A DNA stretch of 64,000 nt from Vicia villosa (GCF_029867415.1 NC_081185.1:29092245-29156244); one strand, 5' to 3'; positions 23,686 to 36,913 are shown, counted from the first letter of the stretch. Notes: generated from the sequence alone by a model not told the origin. Numbers and translations: made by a program.

Positions 23686-24649
23686 CTAGTCGGTACAGTG
23701 AGGAGAAACCTCTACTAATCTCATGCAGTTAGAATATTCTTTATTATCTACGAAATAGTATTGTTTCAATCGTTGCCCATTGACTATGAATGGTTCGTTA
23801 GATCTATTCTTGATTTCTATGGCTCCACTAGGCAAGACCTTTGGAATTTCAAAGGGGCCAGACCACCTAGATCTAAGTTTTCCTGGGAAGAGTTTTTGTC
23901 GAGAATTAAATAATATCACAATATCTCCTACATTAAATTCTTTTCTCGATATTCTTTTATCGTGCCATTTTTTCGTCCTTTCTTTATAGATTCGGGCGTT
24001 TTCATAAGCGTCTAATCTAAGCTCTTCTAATTCATGAATATCTAAGATTCGTTTTTCACCGACGACAGAATAATTTAAGTTAAGGGTCTTAATTGCCCAA
24101 TAAGTCTTGTGTTCTAATTTGACCGGCAGGTGACAGAAATTTCCATAGACCAATTTGAATGGTGTGGTTCCAATTGGTGTTTTAAAGGCAGTTCTATAAG
24201 CCCAAAGTGCCTCAGGTAGCTTAGTGGACCAATCTTTCCTAGATTTAGCAACAATCTTCTCTAAAACTTGTTTAGTTTCTCTATTTGAGACTTCGACTTG
24301 TCCACTAGTTTGTGGATGGTAAGGTGTTGCTACTCGGTGGTGAACTCCATATTTTAACAGAAGTTTCTCAAGAATTTGGGATATGAAATGTGAGCCAGCG
24401 TCGCTAATTACTACTCTAGGGATACCGAATCTAGGGAAGATGATGTTTTTAAAGAGTCGGATTACTACTCGCGTGTCATTCGTAGGAGCGGCAACAGCCT
24501 CGATCCATTTCGATACGTAGTCAACAACGACGAGTATGTATTTGTTACCAAACGAAGAAGGAAATGGTCCCATGAAGTCGATTCCCCACACATCAAAGAC
24601 TTTGACTTCCAAAATGCCTTTCTGAGGCATTTCATCGCGTCTTGATATA
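23686..24649 (-). pseudogene. Cyclops-like pol, integrase core and C-terminus (3' part)
   Basis: An open minus-strand frame runs from the insertion junction at 24649 to the stop at 23686. It carries the Ty3 integrase core: [11 protein letters not shown] (first D), [10 protein letters not shown] (second D) and [14 protein letters not shown] (E). A GPY/F-like C-terminal part follows ([18 protein letters not shown]). The zinc-binding CDRCQRTGNI half lies on the far side of the solo LTR, at about 30746. Integrase joins retroelement cDNA to host DNA. The core has no internal stop, but the frame is cut off from its N-terminus. Confidence 0.88.
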
Positions 24650-25589
24650 TGTGGTGTCGTTTTCTTTTACCTCCCCGTTTCACTTGGGAGGACGGCACGC
24701 TAAACCCTTCACGCGAAATTTGGAAGGAGAATGCGCCCGTGGTGGGATGAATTTTATTTCAGTTCTTCCTACGATATCACACGAACTTTCTTATTTGTCC
24801 TACGAGTAGGAAAGGGGAAAAAAGATCTCAGCTAAACCCTAGGAGTTTGCTAAGTGTGGGGATTTCACCTAGACTAGAAATTCTGGAGTCCGGGAGGTCG
24901 GTTATACATAGGGAAGTGTTTAAACACCCTACATATCTGTAGTACTCTACAGGAACCTTCTCTGTGTCATTGTGTTTGTGTTTATTGCTAATGATTGGGA
25001 AAGTTTCTCCTTTGTATTAGGAGAAGGAATTGAATTGATTAAAGAAGACAGACAGACAGACAGACTGACTATTTTTGGTATTTTATTAGCTCGCTGAGAT
25101 TCCTTGTGAACCTCATGCCTACATATCCCTAGTGGAAGTCAGAGCTTAATGTAGTTCGGGGAACTAACTAGGGAAATTAATTATTTTTGGTGCCTTGTTT
25201 GAAGCTCAAGGTTGAAGCTTGGAATTAAATCTCTGTTTACAGTAAAGAGACATGAAATTATCTCTACAGAGAGGTATTAGTACTATTCTACCACAAACAT
25301 TTAAAGGAGTGACAGAATAACTGAATTCGTTTCATTCAAGAGGGGGACCTTACTTGTGTATGTGCAAGTATACCAGTCAAATGCCTCTTAAATGAAAGAA
25401 AGATGCTCATCCAAATTAGGGAAAGTTACCACATGTCTGGGTTTTACTGCCAGCTCATGCCTTTCAAAATCCTAAATGGGAGACTTGATTAAAATTGAAA
25501 TGAAATGTTTGTTTGTTTGAATGTGGTAGAGTAGTAAAAATATCTCTCTATAGAGATAAGCTATGTCTATCTACTGTATAAAAGATTTG

Positions 25590-26460
25590 ACTTTAGCTGG
25601 CTTGTATGAGGCCCAAGCTTGAGGCTTTTTTTGATTGATTAATTAATATTAATGACTCTGGGAGATGACTCCACTGGGGATTAATTACAGGGTATTTTAG
25701 TGTTCTGTACAAAGCCCAGAATTGAGGCTGACTCTACTTAGGGAGACTCTATTTACATGCCTTGTACAAAGCCCAAGGTTGTGGCTGACTCTAGCTAGGG
25801 AAAAAAAAACTATTTTCTGCCTTGTACAAAGCCCAAGGTTGTGGCGGACTCTTAAATGAATTAAGTATTGATGACTATATGGGGAAAGATCCTAAGTGTT
25901 AGGAATCTTTGACACATGAAAGATATGGTTTATCTGCCTTGTACAAAGCCCAAGGTTGTGGCTACTGAATGATGAAGAACTCACTGGGGAGACTCTATTA
26001 TCTGCCTTGTACAATGCCCAAGGTTGAGGCTGACTCTTAACAGGGGAGTTTTATTGTTTGGGTGCCTTGTATGAAGCCCAAGGTTGAGGCTAACTGTTTT
26101 TGTTGGTTTTGACTCTACTGAGGAGGTTTTATTTATTAAAAGACTGTTTTTCTTTGGAAGCTAACCCTTTCCAGGGATTTTGACTCAGCTGGTGAATTGT
26201 TTGGTAAAAGACTGACTTTTATCATGTTTTTGGAGGCTGACCCTTTCCAGGGGTTTTGACTCTTTTGGGGAAATTATCTCCTAAGAGAAGTGAATCTTTA
26301 TTTTTTGACATTTTTTATTAATTGACTTTGGAGGCTAACCCTTTCCAGGGATTTTATTGAAAAATGAAAGAATGTGTGGAAGCTAACCCTTTCCAGGGAT
26401 TTTATTGAAAAATGAAAGAATGTGTGGAAGCTAACCCTTTCCAGGGATTTTATTGAAATG
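25590..26460. repeat. short dispersed/tandem motifs inside the solo LTR
   Basis: The string CCTTGTACAAAGCCCAAGG with a following GTGGCTGACTCT recurs about seven times between 25590 and 26090. GGAAGCTAACCCTTTCCAGG recurs about five times between 26155 and 26445. A third motif, TTTCACCGGGAATAATTC, recurs at about 26953, 27019 and 27409. Confidence 0.8.
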
Positions 26461-28004
26461 AATGATTTGGGTAGCACTCCATTAATTATTAAAGGATGAA
26501 AGGATTGGCAGAAAGATTATCTAGTGAGACTTCTTGTTTAAAGCCCAAGATGAAGGCTGACTCAATGCTGAGGATGATCAAACATGGATCCTAGACTCTG
26601 CTAAGGAAGATTGATGAAGATAAGGGTGACAGAGACTGTCCATGTCTCTCATTCCAAAAAGTGTACTCAATGCAAAATTGAGACAAACTTAGCTTGTTTA
26701 AAGTCTGGTTTAAATTGGAAGAAACTCACCAGGGTAGGATAAAAGGTGACTAAAGACCTGTTCCTATGTTTATAAGAAACCTGATGGGTCCTTGTATACA
26801 AGCTCAAGAGGAAGCTGGAAATGCTTTTAAGAAGCCTGTGGGTCCTTGTACAAAGCCCAAGAGGAGGCTAATCGAGGGTCCTTGTTATAGCACAAGAGAA
26901 AGCTATGTAGTTTTGAACTTATTTTGGCTCTAAGCAAATGGGTAAGAGGTTTCACCGGGAATAATTCCTCTTTGGGTGGATGTGTCCTATTATTTGGATT
27001 CTAAGGTTTTTGCCAAGATGTTTCACCGGGAATAATTCATCTTGGGGGTTTGAACTACAGATCTCTAATTAGGAAAGAGCCTTCACCGGGAAGACATTCT
27101 CAATCCTAGGTCATATTCCTAATAATATATATATAGTTTAACTGTCCTAAGGTTTATACTCAAACGCAGTTCTAAACTAATATATGTGCACAATTTATAT
27201 TTGACAGTAATTTAAACAAAGACTGTAAATTGAAAGCTTGTAAAGCCTAACCTGGATGGAGTGGAGGCCATTGAAGAAGTATGTACAGAGCCTCAACAGT
27301 ATTTTTATTGTTTTTGTTGATAACAGTTGAATGTATATGATAAACAGCTAATGGTTTTTGAAAACAGAAGAAGTGAAGATGGACAAAGGTCACATAGGTA
27401 TCTGAAGAGTTTCACCGGGAATAATGCCCTTCAAATACCAGAAGAATGTTTTGAAAACAGAAAGAAGATTTTGAAAATACAGTTTTGAAAACAAGCTAAG
27501 AAGAGAAGGTTTTTGGGACTTACACTCTATTAGAGGCCCAGTACTTTACAGTACTGGTGATAAAAGCAGTTGAAAATGATTTGAAATGATATAAGGTTTT
27601 TGTTGTTTGAAAACCTTAATCATCCGTTTAATCGGAGATTGATAACAGCTTTGAAAATTGACAAAAGTCAACTTAATTAAAGTAAAAATGAAGATTTTTA
27701 CTTAATTAAGACCTAAATAATTAGGGTTTTATCATAAACTTATTTACAAAGTGATTAGGTTAAAATAAAGTAATATATATATTTAAAGTATTTAAGAAAA
27801 CACTTAAAACATACTATTTTAAACCTAATTAAAAACTCAAGAAATAAATAATATTTTTATGATTTTTTTGACTATTCACAAAATAGATATATTAAATAAT
27901 AGGTGTATGAAAAATGAAGTGAAAATGATTTATTTTGATAGGTTAAATAAATATGTGAAGTTGTGAAGAGAAATGAAAGAAATTAGTGTTAAAAAAATAA
28001 GTTT

Positions 28005-28078
28005 TGGCCCTTGGAGGGTTTGAACCCACGCCCTTGAGGTTACCAGCCCAAAACAACACCACTGAGCCAACGCGCGCT
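28005..28078 (-). other. tRNA-like sequence (Thr-like), in LTR
   Basis: The minus strand reads GCGCGTTGGCTCAGTGGT (D-arm-like), an anticodon-loop-like CTGGTAA, and GTGGGTTCAAACCCTCC (T-arm-like). Pairing of the anticodon stem is imperfect and there is no clean acceptor stem, so this is a tRNA-derived relic or SINE head, not a working tRNA gene. Confidence 0.5.
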
Positions 28079-28159
28079 CAGTGTTAGTGACTTGCCTTCA
28101 TTTGGTTATGTTTCAAAACAAGTTGTAAATCTTTGAAAAATAAAAGAACCAAAAAGTCT

Positions 28160-28232
28160 GGGGCGAGGGGGATTCGAACCCCAGACCTTTGGCATGAGGA
28201 GACTAAGAGCGCATGTGTGGCCACTAGGGCAA
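28160..28232 (-). other. second tRNA-like sequence, in LTR
   Basis: The minus strand reads TAGTGGCCACACATGCGC and ends with a perfect T-arm-like hairpin, CTGGGGTTCGAATCCCCC. The anticodon region is not convincing. It lies about 80 bp from the first tRNA-like segment on the same strand. A reading frame crossing it (GARGIRTPDLWHEE) is an artefact of translating tRNA-like DNA. Confidence 0.45.
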
Positions 28233-30740
28233 GTTATTCAGTCGTTAATAAAACGCACACCATTCAAAATAAAATAAACTCTCCCCTGAGAATTCAAATT
28301 TGCGTGCCACCACCATCTTCATCTTCTACCTCAAGCTCTCCATTTTTGAATTTCTGAACTTACTCGTTTGTCAACCATTTGCAACGATGTAAACATGAAA
28401 CTTGCTCTAAATTCACTCACGATTCTAAATATGTAACTAACATGAACTATCATTAACTACATCTAATTAATTTACCAGAAATCGTGAAGAACCCTAAAAT
28501 TTCAAAATTAAATTAAATGACTATACTGAAAGATAAATGGATGATGATAGAGGGTTTTCAATCCTCTGATGATGCTGAACAAGATAGAATCGAGCTATTT
28601 CACAAAGAGTACTTAAATTAAAGAGAGAGAGTTCAGAAACTTACCTCTGAAAATGGAGATCGTGAGGATGATAGAGAGCAACTGGGCTTGTATGAACGAT
28701 CCCAAAAGCTTCCTTGTGACTCAGTGATGCTAACTGAATGCTTGTAATGACCTCAAACCTCCTGAATTGTTCTATGGACCTCCCTCGATTTCAGCTTCAA
28801 GTGAACATGGAGGGTGTTGATTCTCGAGTTACAGATGAGCTGCAGCCATCTGGTTAGCTTCACTATGACCTGAGGAGTGTGTCTGGATGATTGGCTTGCC
28901 TTGAAACCTTCTGAATCACTCCATGGACCTCCAACTGCAGATGCTCCAAAGTGAGAGCAACAATGGTGTTCCTCCACCTACAGAAGTGATCCAGGTGCTT
29001 GGATCACCTCAAATGACCTCCCTTGAGATGTTAGAATGCTCACTTCCCAAAGATAAGCTCTGGTTTGAAGAAATCGATTCTTCTTGCCAAAGAACTTTGA
29101 AAAACAATGAACAAGAGAAGAGAAAGAGAAAGCAAGTAATATGGTTGCTTTGGTGTGTTTTTGAATGAGGAATGCATCTGTATTTATAGGCAAATGGATC
29201 AGTATAGCTGCAGAGGAGTGAGCTTCCTTAGTGAAGTTGATTTGGTTTCTTAGCCATGAAGGAAATTTGCAAATATCTCTTATGCAATGATGAGAATTTT
29301 GATTCCATTTGATTAATCCCCTAGCCCTCGATTTTGCTTGATCTTAGGGGACAATTCTGAGCCAGAAATGAGCTCTAATTGGTTGGTGAGAAGATTCCTT
29401 GGGTGATTCATCAATTTGCCATAAATTCACAAATGTAATCATTACATAATCACATGTTCTTGTTTTTTAGAATCTTCTTCAATTCTTATGGCATGGTGAA
29501 AATGAATGCATGGCATGTTTGCAGATGTATTATGGGTCATGTAGCATCTGCATTTGAGGTCATGTGCACAAAATTTCAAAGTTCCAAAATGATGCATGAC
29601 CTATAATTTTACTTCATGAGGCCAACTTTGAACAAGCATAACTCTTAGCTCAAATTGAATTTTTAGAAGGTTGAACACAATTTGGAAAGCCCTAAACATC
29701 TACTTTAAATCATTAGTTTATGTCTTCTTCAGAATCCTTTGGGAAATTTGTGAAAAATGAGGCCAAAGTTGGAAGAAAACTAGGTTAAAACACTTAGAAA
29801 AATTTCTAAGTGTTTATGACCTAAACTTCAAAATTTCCAAAACTTCATAAATGGTTGATCTTTTGAAAAAAGTTCCCTTGTAAGATGTTGTTTTATTTGG
29901 CAAGATCTACAACTTTCATGTTGGAAGTTTTTTGAGTTGTGTAGGTGAAATTTTGAGATCTCACCATGCCTTCAAAAACCCTAATTCCCGACTTTTCGCT
30001 CCTTGATGAATTTCTTTGAATTTCTTTGGCCAAATGACTTTGACATCCATATATTGATGATATTGATCTTTGAAAGTCATTTTTTGACCAAAAACCTTAA
30101 AAGTCAATGATGATCCTTCACAGTTGACTTTTTCCTGACAAAGTGAATTTTTGGGCTTTTGTGTAGAAATAAGATCTTCTCCCCAAATGGATGATATAAA
30201 TGGATTATATGGAGGTAGTAGAGATCCTTGAATCATGTCTTGAGTTTTGGATTCATGCCCTGATCAGAAGTCAACTATCTTGGTGAATTAGGTCAAAACC
30301 CTAATTTGTCGACCATGTGAAAGTAATGACTGTAGACTTTGAATTGAAGTGTGATGTCCAGTAGACCTTGTAATATGAGTTATTTGAAGATGATTGATGT
30401 CTTTGAATGACCCTCTGAGTTTTTTAGGGTTTCCCAAATGTGATCCCTGATTTCAGTCCTTGATAGGCTCAAAACCCTAGTTTGGTGACCTGAGTAAACC
30501 TGTACTCATATGACTGGATGTCTAATCAATCATAGATGAGAAAAGTGAAGTTTTTGAGCCCCATGATTGTATTAGAGACTAGTCTTTGTATTGATTGATC
30601 CTTTGCCTGAGCTTTCTTGTCTTTGAGCATCCTCGATTAGGTACCAGATGGAGAAATGACTGCTCTGGGTACTTGTCTTGACCTGATGAAAAATCCTGAA
30701 GATATGTCATCTCAGGGGGGTCAAAAATTAGGGTATGACA

Positions 30741-33291
30741 ATATATTTCCAGTGCGTTGGCACCGGTCGCAGTTCTTAACAGCGATGTGGACGTCTTTCC
30801 ATTAGGTTGGCCAAAAGAGACCAGCTTGTAGGATCTTTGCACAAGTCTTGGAAGTGCTTGCATGTCCTCCATAGGGAGCAGCATGACAGTGAGAAATTAT
30901 GCTTCCTAGTTCTTCTTCAGGGACGCAACGACGAAATATACCATCGGCTCCTCTTTTGAAAAGAAGTGGTTCGTCCCAGTAGTATTGTTTTAGGTCGTGG
31001 AAGAACTACTTCTTTTGTTGGTAAGTTAGATCTGGCGGTAATATTTTAGCGGCTAGGTAGTTAACGAGATCAGCGTACCAAGGTACGGTTGAGTTTGCTA
31101 TATATGCTTTGGCAGTTCTTTCTACTTCGGTGTGAGTATTGTTTAAAGTTTATGTTACCGAAGCGATGCCTAACATGGCTACGAGTCGCTCATATGGGAA
31201 ATCATCATTAATGGGCACTGCGTCAGGTTTATTTCCTTCCATTCTTGATAAGTGATCAGCAACCACATTTTCGGTGCCTCTTTTGTCCTTAATTTCAAGG
31301 TCGAACTCTTGCAAGAGTAGGATCCATCTAAGGAGTCTTGGTTTGGCAACCTTTTTAGTCAATAGGTATCTAATAACAGCATGGTCGGTATAGATTATTA
31401 TTTTCGCTCCTACTAAATAGGATCGAAATTTATCTAACGCGAATACCACAGCTAAGAGTTCCTTCTCTGTAGTGGCATAGTTCATTTGTGCAGGATCTAA
31501 GGTTCTACTGGCATAATATATGACATGAAGTTTCTTATCTTTTCTCTGTCCTAGGACAGCTCCTACATCGTAGTCCCTAGCATCGCACATAATTTTGAAA
31601 GGTTCGTTCCAATTAGGTGGTTGCATGATTGGTGCGGATATCAGTGCTTGTTTAAGAGTTTGAAAGGCGTTTAGACATTTCTCATCAAATATGAATTTTG
31701 CGTCCTTCATTAGTAGCTTAGTCAATGGTTTGGTTATTTTAGAGAAATCTTTTATGAAGCGGCGGTAGAAACCAGCGTGTCCTAGAAAATTCCGTATTTC
31801 TCTAACAGTTTTCTGGGGTTGAAGGTTTTCTATGATTTCAATCTTAGCTTTATCAACTTCAATCCCTTCATCAGACACGATGTATCCAAGTACGATTCCT
31901 TGTCTTACCATGAAATGGAATTTTTCCCAATTTAGTACTAAGTTGACACTTACGCATCGTTTAAGTACCATTTCCAGGTTCGAAAGACATCCTTCAAAAC
32001 TTTCTCCACATACGGAGAAATCATCCATGAATACTTCCATCATGCCATCGAGAAAACCAGCAAAGATCGACATCACGCACCTTTGAAATGTCGCGGGTGC
32101 GTTAAACAATCCGAATGGCATTCGTCTGTAGGCAAATGTGCCATAAGGACAGGTGAACGTCGTCTTTTCTTGGTTATCAGGATGGATAGGTATTTGAAAG
32201 AATCCTGAGTAACCATCTAAATAGAAAAAATGGGAGTGTTTAGCCAATCATTCGAGCATTTGATCAATGAAAGGTAAAGGAAAATGATCCTTTCGAGTGG
32301 CTTTGTTGAGTTTTCTGTAGTCAATACACATTCGCCATCCAGTTTGAGTGCGTTGCGCTATTGATTCGCCTTTAGGGGTTGTAATGACAGTGACACCTCC
32401 TTTCTTGGGTACGACATGTACAGGACTTACCCATTTACTGTCGGATATAGCGTATATGATTCCTGCTTCTAACAGCTTTTGAACTTCCTTTTTCACTACA
32501 TCGCTTAGAATCAGATTGATTCGTCTTTGATGTTCTCACGAGGTCTTACAGTCTTCCTCGAGCATAATGAGATGCATACAGATAGAGGGACTTATTCCCT
32601 TTAGATCGCATATGTTATAACCTAAAGCGGTCATATATTTTCTTAGGAAATTGAGTAACTTCTCAGTTTCTATCTGCCCAAGGTCGGCGTTTACGATAAC
32701 AGGTCGTTCAAGTTCATCATCTAGGAATTCATACCTTAAATCTTTGGGAAGTGTCTTAAGTTCTATGGCAGGTTTCTTAGGGCAAGGAAATGGATTAGGG
32801 GTTAATGCTAGGCATTCACTCAGATTTTTATCTTGGTATTCCTCACGCCAGTTATCGTCCTCGAAAATAGGTGGCATTGGTACTTTTAGAACCTCGGAAT
32901 AGGTGTTTTGTTGTTTTTCCATTTCTTTAACGCATTTGTCAATAAAATCTAAGAAACAACACGAATCCTCTATGGCTGGGGCTTTGAAGAATTGGGAGAG
33001 AATAAACCCTACTTTCTCTTCACCGACCTCGAAAGTTAGCTTTCCTTTCTTCACATCTATAATGGCTCCAACAGTTGCCAGAAATGGTCTACCTAATATG
33101 ATAGGGATATTAGAGTCTTCTTTAATGTCCATTATGATGAAGTTAGTGGGGATATAGAATTGTCCTATGTGAATAGGTACATTTTCTAGCATTCCTACGG
33201 GAAACTTGACAGATCGGTCAGCTAATTGCAAAGACATTCTTGTCGGTCTTAGTTCATCTAATTTGAGTTTTTCACAAATAGATAGAGGCAT
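30741..33291 (-). pseudogene. Cyclops-like pol, protease remainder, RT, RNase H and integrase N-terminus
   Basis: The frame starts at MPLSICEKLK (33291), just after the protease catalytic motif, and carries protease flap-type sequence (IPIILGRPFLATVGAIIDVK). Then follow RT ([32 protein letters not shown], catalytic FMDD at about 32030) and RNase H ([10 protein letters not shown], later [12 protein letters not shown]). The integrase zinc finger (H...CDRCQRTGNI) ends at the solo LTR. Stops lie near 32536, 32248, 31150, 31007 and 30797. At least two (32536, 32248) look like CGA to TGA changes. The frame is otherwise continuous, so decay is mainly by point mutation. Confidence 0.9.
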
Positions 33292-35108
33292 TAAACTAAA
33301 TCACATAAGGCTTTGTCTATTATGAATTTCTCAATTACACAAGGTATAGAGAAACTACCAGGGTCTTTTAGTTTAGGAGGCATGTTGTTTTGAATTATAG
33401 CGCTACACTCAGCAGTTAGCGTAACAGTTTCATTTTCTACTATCTTCTTCTTATTGGACAAGATCTCCTTGAGGAACTTAGCATATGAGGGCATTTGGGT
33501 AATAGCTTCTGTAAAAGGAATGGTAACATTTAGTTGCTTCAGAAGCTATACGAATTTCTTAAATTGGCCCTCATTCTTAGACATAGCAAGTTTTTGAGGA
33601 TATGGAATCGGTGGTTTATATGGTGGGGGAGGCGCGTACGGTTTTTCTTTTTCAGATGCCTCTTCATTCTCATCCTCCTTTTCAGTTTCAGGTTGTTCTC
33701 TTGGTTTTTCAGTCGCTTTATCAGGTTTCTGATACATGGTTCGGTTCTGAAGCCTTGGATCGATTGGTCCATCTAGCTCAGTTCCACTTCGTAGTGTTAT
33801 GGCATTAGCGTGCCCTTTAGGGTTGGGTTGTGGTTGACTAGGAAATGATCCATCAGGTGCGGAAGTAGTTGCTTGTTGTTGGGCCACTTGAGCAATCTGA
33901 GTTTCTAACATCTTATTATGGGTCGCTACGGCATCTACCTTAGTTGCTAATTGCTTCAATTGTTCACCGGTGTGAACATTTTGGTTGAGGAAATCCTTAT
34001 TTTTTTGAGCTTGGGTAGCAATGAAATGTTCCATCATAATTTCGAGGTTAGACTTTCTAGGAACATTAGGCATATTAGGGATGTTAGCAGTAGGTTTTTG
34101 GTAACTTGGCGATACAGCAGGTGCTTGATTCGGTACAAACAGAGTGTTGTTATTTTTGTACGAAAAATTAGGATGATTCTTCCAGCCAGGATTGTAGGTG
34201 TTGGAATACGGATTCCCTTGAGCGTAGTTAACTTGATCAACTGAGACTCCTGCCAAAATAGCACATTCGGGGGCAGCATGTCCAAGAACTCCACATAATT
34301 CGCAGTTTGGAGTTATAGCAGCCACGGTGGCTGCGGGTGGTAAGGTCAAGCTTTCTAGCTTTTGGGTAAGGGCATCTACCTTAGCGTTCACTTTGTCTAG
34401 GCTACTAATTTCGTACATTCCACCTTTAGTTTGAGATTTCTCCACAGGAATTCTTTTGCTTCCCCATTGGTAATGATTTTGAGCCATGTTTTCAATTAGT
34501 TGATAGGCTTCGTCATACGGCTTATCCATAAGTGTGCCACCAGCAGCGACATCTATTGACAACCTCGTGTTGTACAACAGTCCATTGTAGAATGTATGAA
34601 TGACGAGCCAGTCTTCTAATCCGTGATGTGGGCACATTCGCATCATGTCCTTATATCGCTCCCATGCGTCGAAAAGATATTCAGTGTCCTTTTGTCTGAA
34701 TCCATTGATTTGGGCTAGTAAGGCAGCTGTTTTGCTAGGAGGAAAATAACGCGCTAAGAAAACAGTCTTCAGTTCTTCCCACGTCGTGACAGAATTTTGT
34801 GGCAAGGATTGCAACTAAGCCCAAGCTCTATCTCTCAGGGAGAAGGGAAAAAGGCGTAGTCTTATTGCATCGGCAGTTACTCCATTGGCTATCACGGTAT
34901 CAGCGAATTCGATGAACTTTGTCAAGTGTTCGTTAGGATCATCGGTAGGAACATCGGAAAATTGATGTTGTTGAATGGATGATATCAATGACGGCTTCAG
35001 CTCGAAATCGTTTCGGTTAATAGGAGGGTTAACGATGCTCTTGTGGGGCTCTAGTTGAGATGGGGTGGAATATTCTCTGAGTGGACGGTTTCGGGGTCCT
35101 TCGGCCAT
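33292..35108 (-). pseudogene. Cyclops-like gag and protease start, interrupted
   Basis: A minus-strand frame opens at MAEGPRNRPLREYS (35108). It contains a Ty3 gag capsid region (LFPFSLRDRAWA, then SVTTWEELKTVFLARYFPP and a CPHHGLEDW segment), a CCHC knuckle (CELCGVLGHAAPEC) and a Pro/Glu-rich linker before the protease. One stop lies at 34815-34817 (consistent with CAG to TAG) and another at 33546-33548. At about 33294-33302 the protease active-site region is deleted: the sequence reaches CDL, then a stop, and resumes in another frame at MPLSICEKL, so the catalytic Asp-x-Gly-Ala/Ser element is lost. Gag would form the particle and protease would cut the polyprotein. Confidence 0.88.
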
Positions 35109-35395
35109 TTCTACTTTCGGCTTGAGTTCTTCTTCGGATTCTTGGTCGGAGTCAGATTCTGACTTAGTGACTGATTCCTTTTCGGAATCTAAGAGAGGGA
35201 AGGGAATGTTGTGATCTGAACAGTATTTCCTGATAGCTTGTCTTACTTTAATAAGACGCTCAGGTTCGCTCGTTGTTCGTACTAAGGTATCGCTTTTTAA
35301 GCGAGTACTTGGTATACAATCAACGTAAAAGAAAAAAAAAGTTGTTGCCTTAGTCTATCGCGCAACGGGTAAATCACACTATTGACTAAAATCAG

Positions 35396-35413
35396 TCCCC
35401 AGCAGCGGCGCCA
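35396..35413 (-). other. primer binding site, tRNA-Asp type
   Basis: The minus strand reads TGGCGCCGCTGCTGGGGA, six bases after the LTR. It fits the tRNA-Asp site known for Athila-type elements with a few mismatches. Confidence 0.75.
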
Positions 35414-35419
35414 AAAACT

Positions 35420-36864
35420 TGATCAGGATTTTGTATAAGTCAATCGGGATTTCACTACAAGTATACAGCTTAGTCGTTAAGTTTTAAAAGATTATCAAAC
35501 CCACAAGGGCTGAGGGTCAAATGATGCGGGTTTAACGTTGCAAAAGGAAGCTAAGGCTATCGATTTGTTTTGATTGGGAAACAGGAAATTAAATTTAGTT
35601 TTAATTAAGTAATGAGAATTGATATACCTGTGTGCTTTCATCGACCATCAAGTTAATAATCTTATGCATAATTCGATCCGTAAAATATTTTCAGAATAAG
35701 TTATTTAAATTAAAAATCTCCGCCTCACGCTTTCGCGTCTATTGACTCTAATTATACTGACAGTTCTAATATATTTGCCTTCGCTAAATTATCACAAACC
35801 GAAAATACTTTTTGAAACTTAAATAAAATACAATCAACTCTAAAGCGCTTTCGCTGTATTTAGAGCTGATGTTTGATTTGCACTATCCGGTAAAAACCTC
35901 AAACTGTCGTTATCTTAATTTTGTACCTTAACTGAATTTCTATTATCTTAATAAAAATCCTTTTAACAATTAATTTAGAAATTAGAACCAAAAAGTAATT
36001 TTAGTATAATTTTATGCAACAATGATTATTAAATCATCCGGTTAATGGTTAGCACACCGGTACGTAGTATTTAGCTCGACATATATTTAACCATCATAAC
36101 AGCAAACAAATACCAGTACAGAAATATAACATGCATATCAGACAAACAAATACCAAATAACATATAAATAAAAGAACCTGGAATAAAATTAATCTTGAAG
36201 TAGCAGAAACTTGTTCTTCTCGGATACAAACCAAATGCTGGAAAGCTTAAAATGAACAGTAAATCCCTAAATCTAATACTAAATTCTGAAGCTTAAAATA
36301 AAAATCAAACGCACTTAATTTCCGGTGTAGAAATTAAGTGCTTAAACGGTGCAGGAATTCGAAACAGGAATGGGAAGGTTTGCAAAGAAAATAAACGAAC
36401 TAGAATACTATAAACTCTTGAAATGGGTAAAATCCTCCGAACCCCTCTTTGTGTTCTCCTTTGCCTTTTATAATAGAGGACTTGGACGGTTGAAGGAGGA
36501 AATTTAGGAATAGTAGGTTTTTGCTGAAGAATCGGGGACTTGGACGGTTGAAGGAGGAAATTGCGGAGTGGAGATAAATTCTGGGTGAGTGGGAGACTTG
36601 ATCTGCACAGCTGTGGTAAACTGGTAACAAATAAACTTGTGTCCCATATTAGAGACTCGGGGCGGGTGCCCTTAAGGAGGTATGGGCGCCCCCTCTTTGT
36701 TTTCTTTATTTTCTTCCGTATGAGAAACAAGTGAGTGGGGGTGAGGGCCCCAATAATGCTATGGGCGCCCCCCTTTTGTTTTCTTTCTCCTTCTTTTCTT
36801 TATTTGCCACGTTAAGAACAAGTGAGTGGGGGTGAGGGCCCCAGAAATGCTATGGGCGCCCCCC

Positions 36865-36913
<49 letters not shown>

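Larger units (their letters stand above)
24650..30740 (-). repeat. solo LTR, 6,091 bp, Tat/Ogre type, with ATATA target duplication
   Basis: Its ends are TGTGGTGTCG and GGGTATGACA. ATATA at 24645-24649 is repeated at 30741-30745, and the integrase frame of the Cyclops-like host resumes across it. No gag or pol domain is visible over 6 kb. The ends and the sub-terminal motif (GCCTACATATCC...GTCAGAGC, about 25120) match the other Tat-type LTRs in the window, so this is best read as a solo LTR left by LTR-LTR recombination. By comparison with the 51971/63211 element it lies in minus orientation. Two tRNA-like segments and several tandem motifs are inside. Confidence 0.85.

Noticed and set aside
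28133..28357. Small protein with GARGIRTPDLWHEE
   Set aside because: It is the well-known spurious translation of a tRNA-like T-arm region within the LTR, with no coding support.
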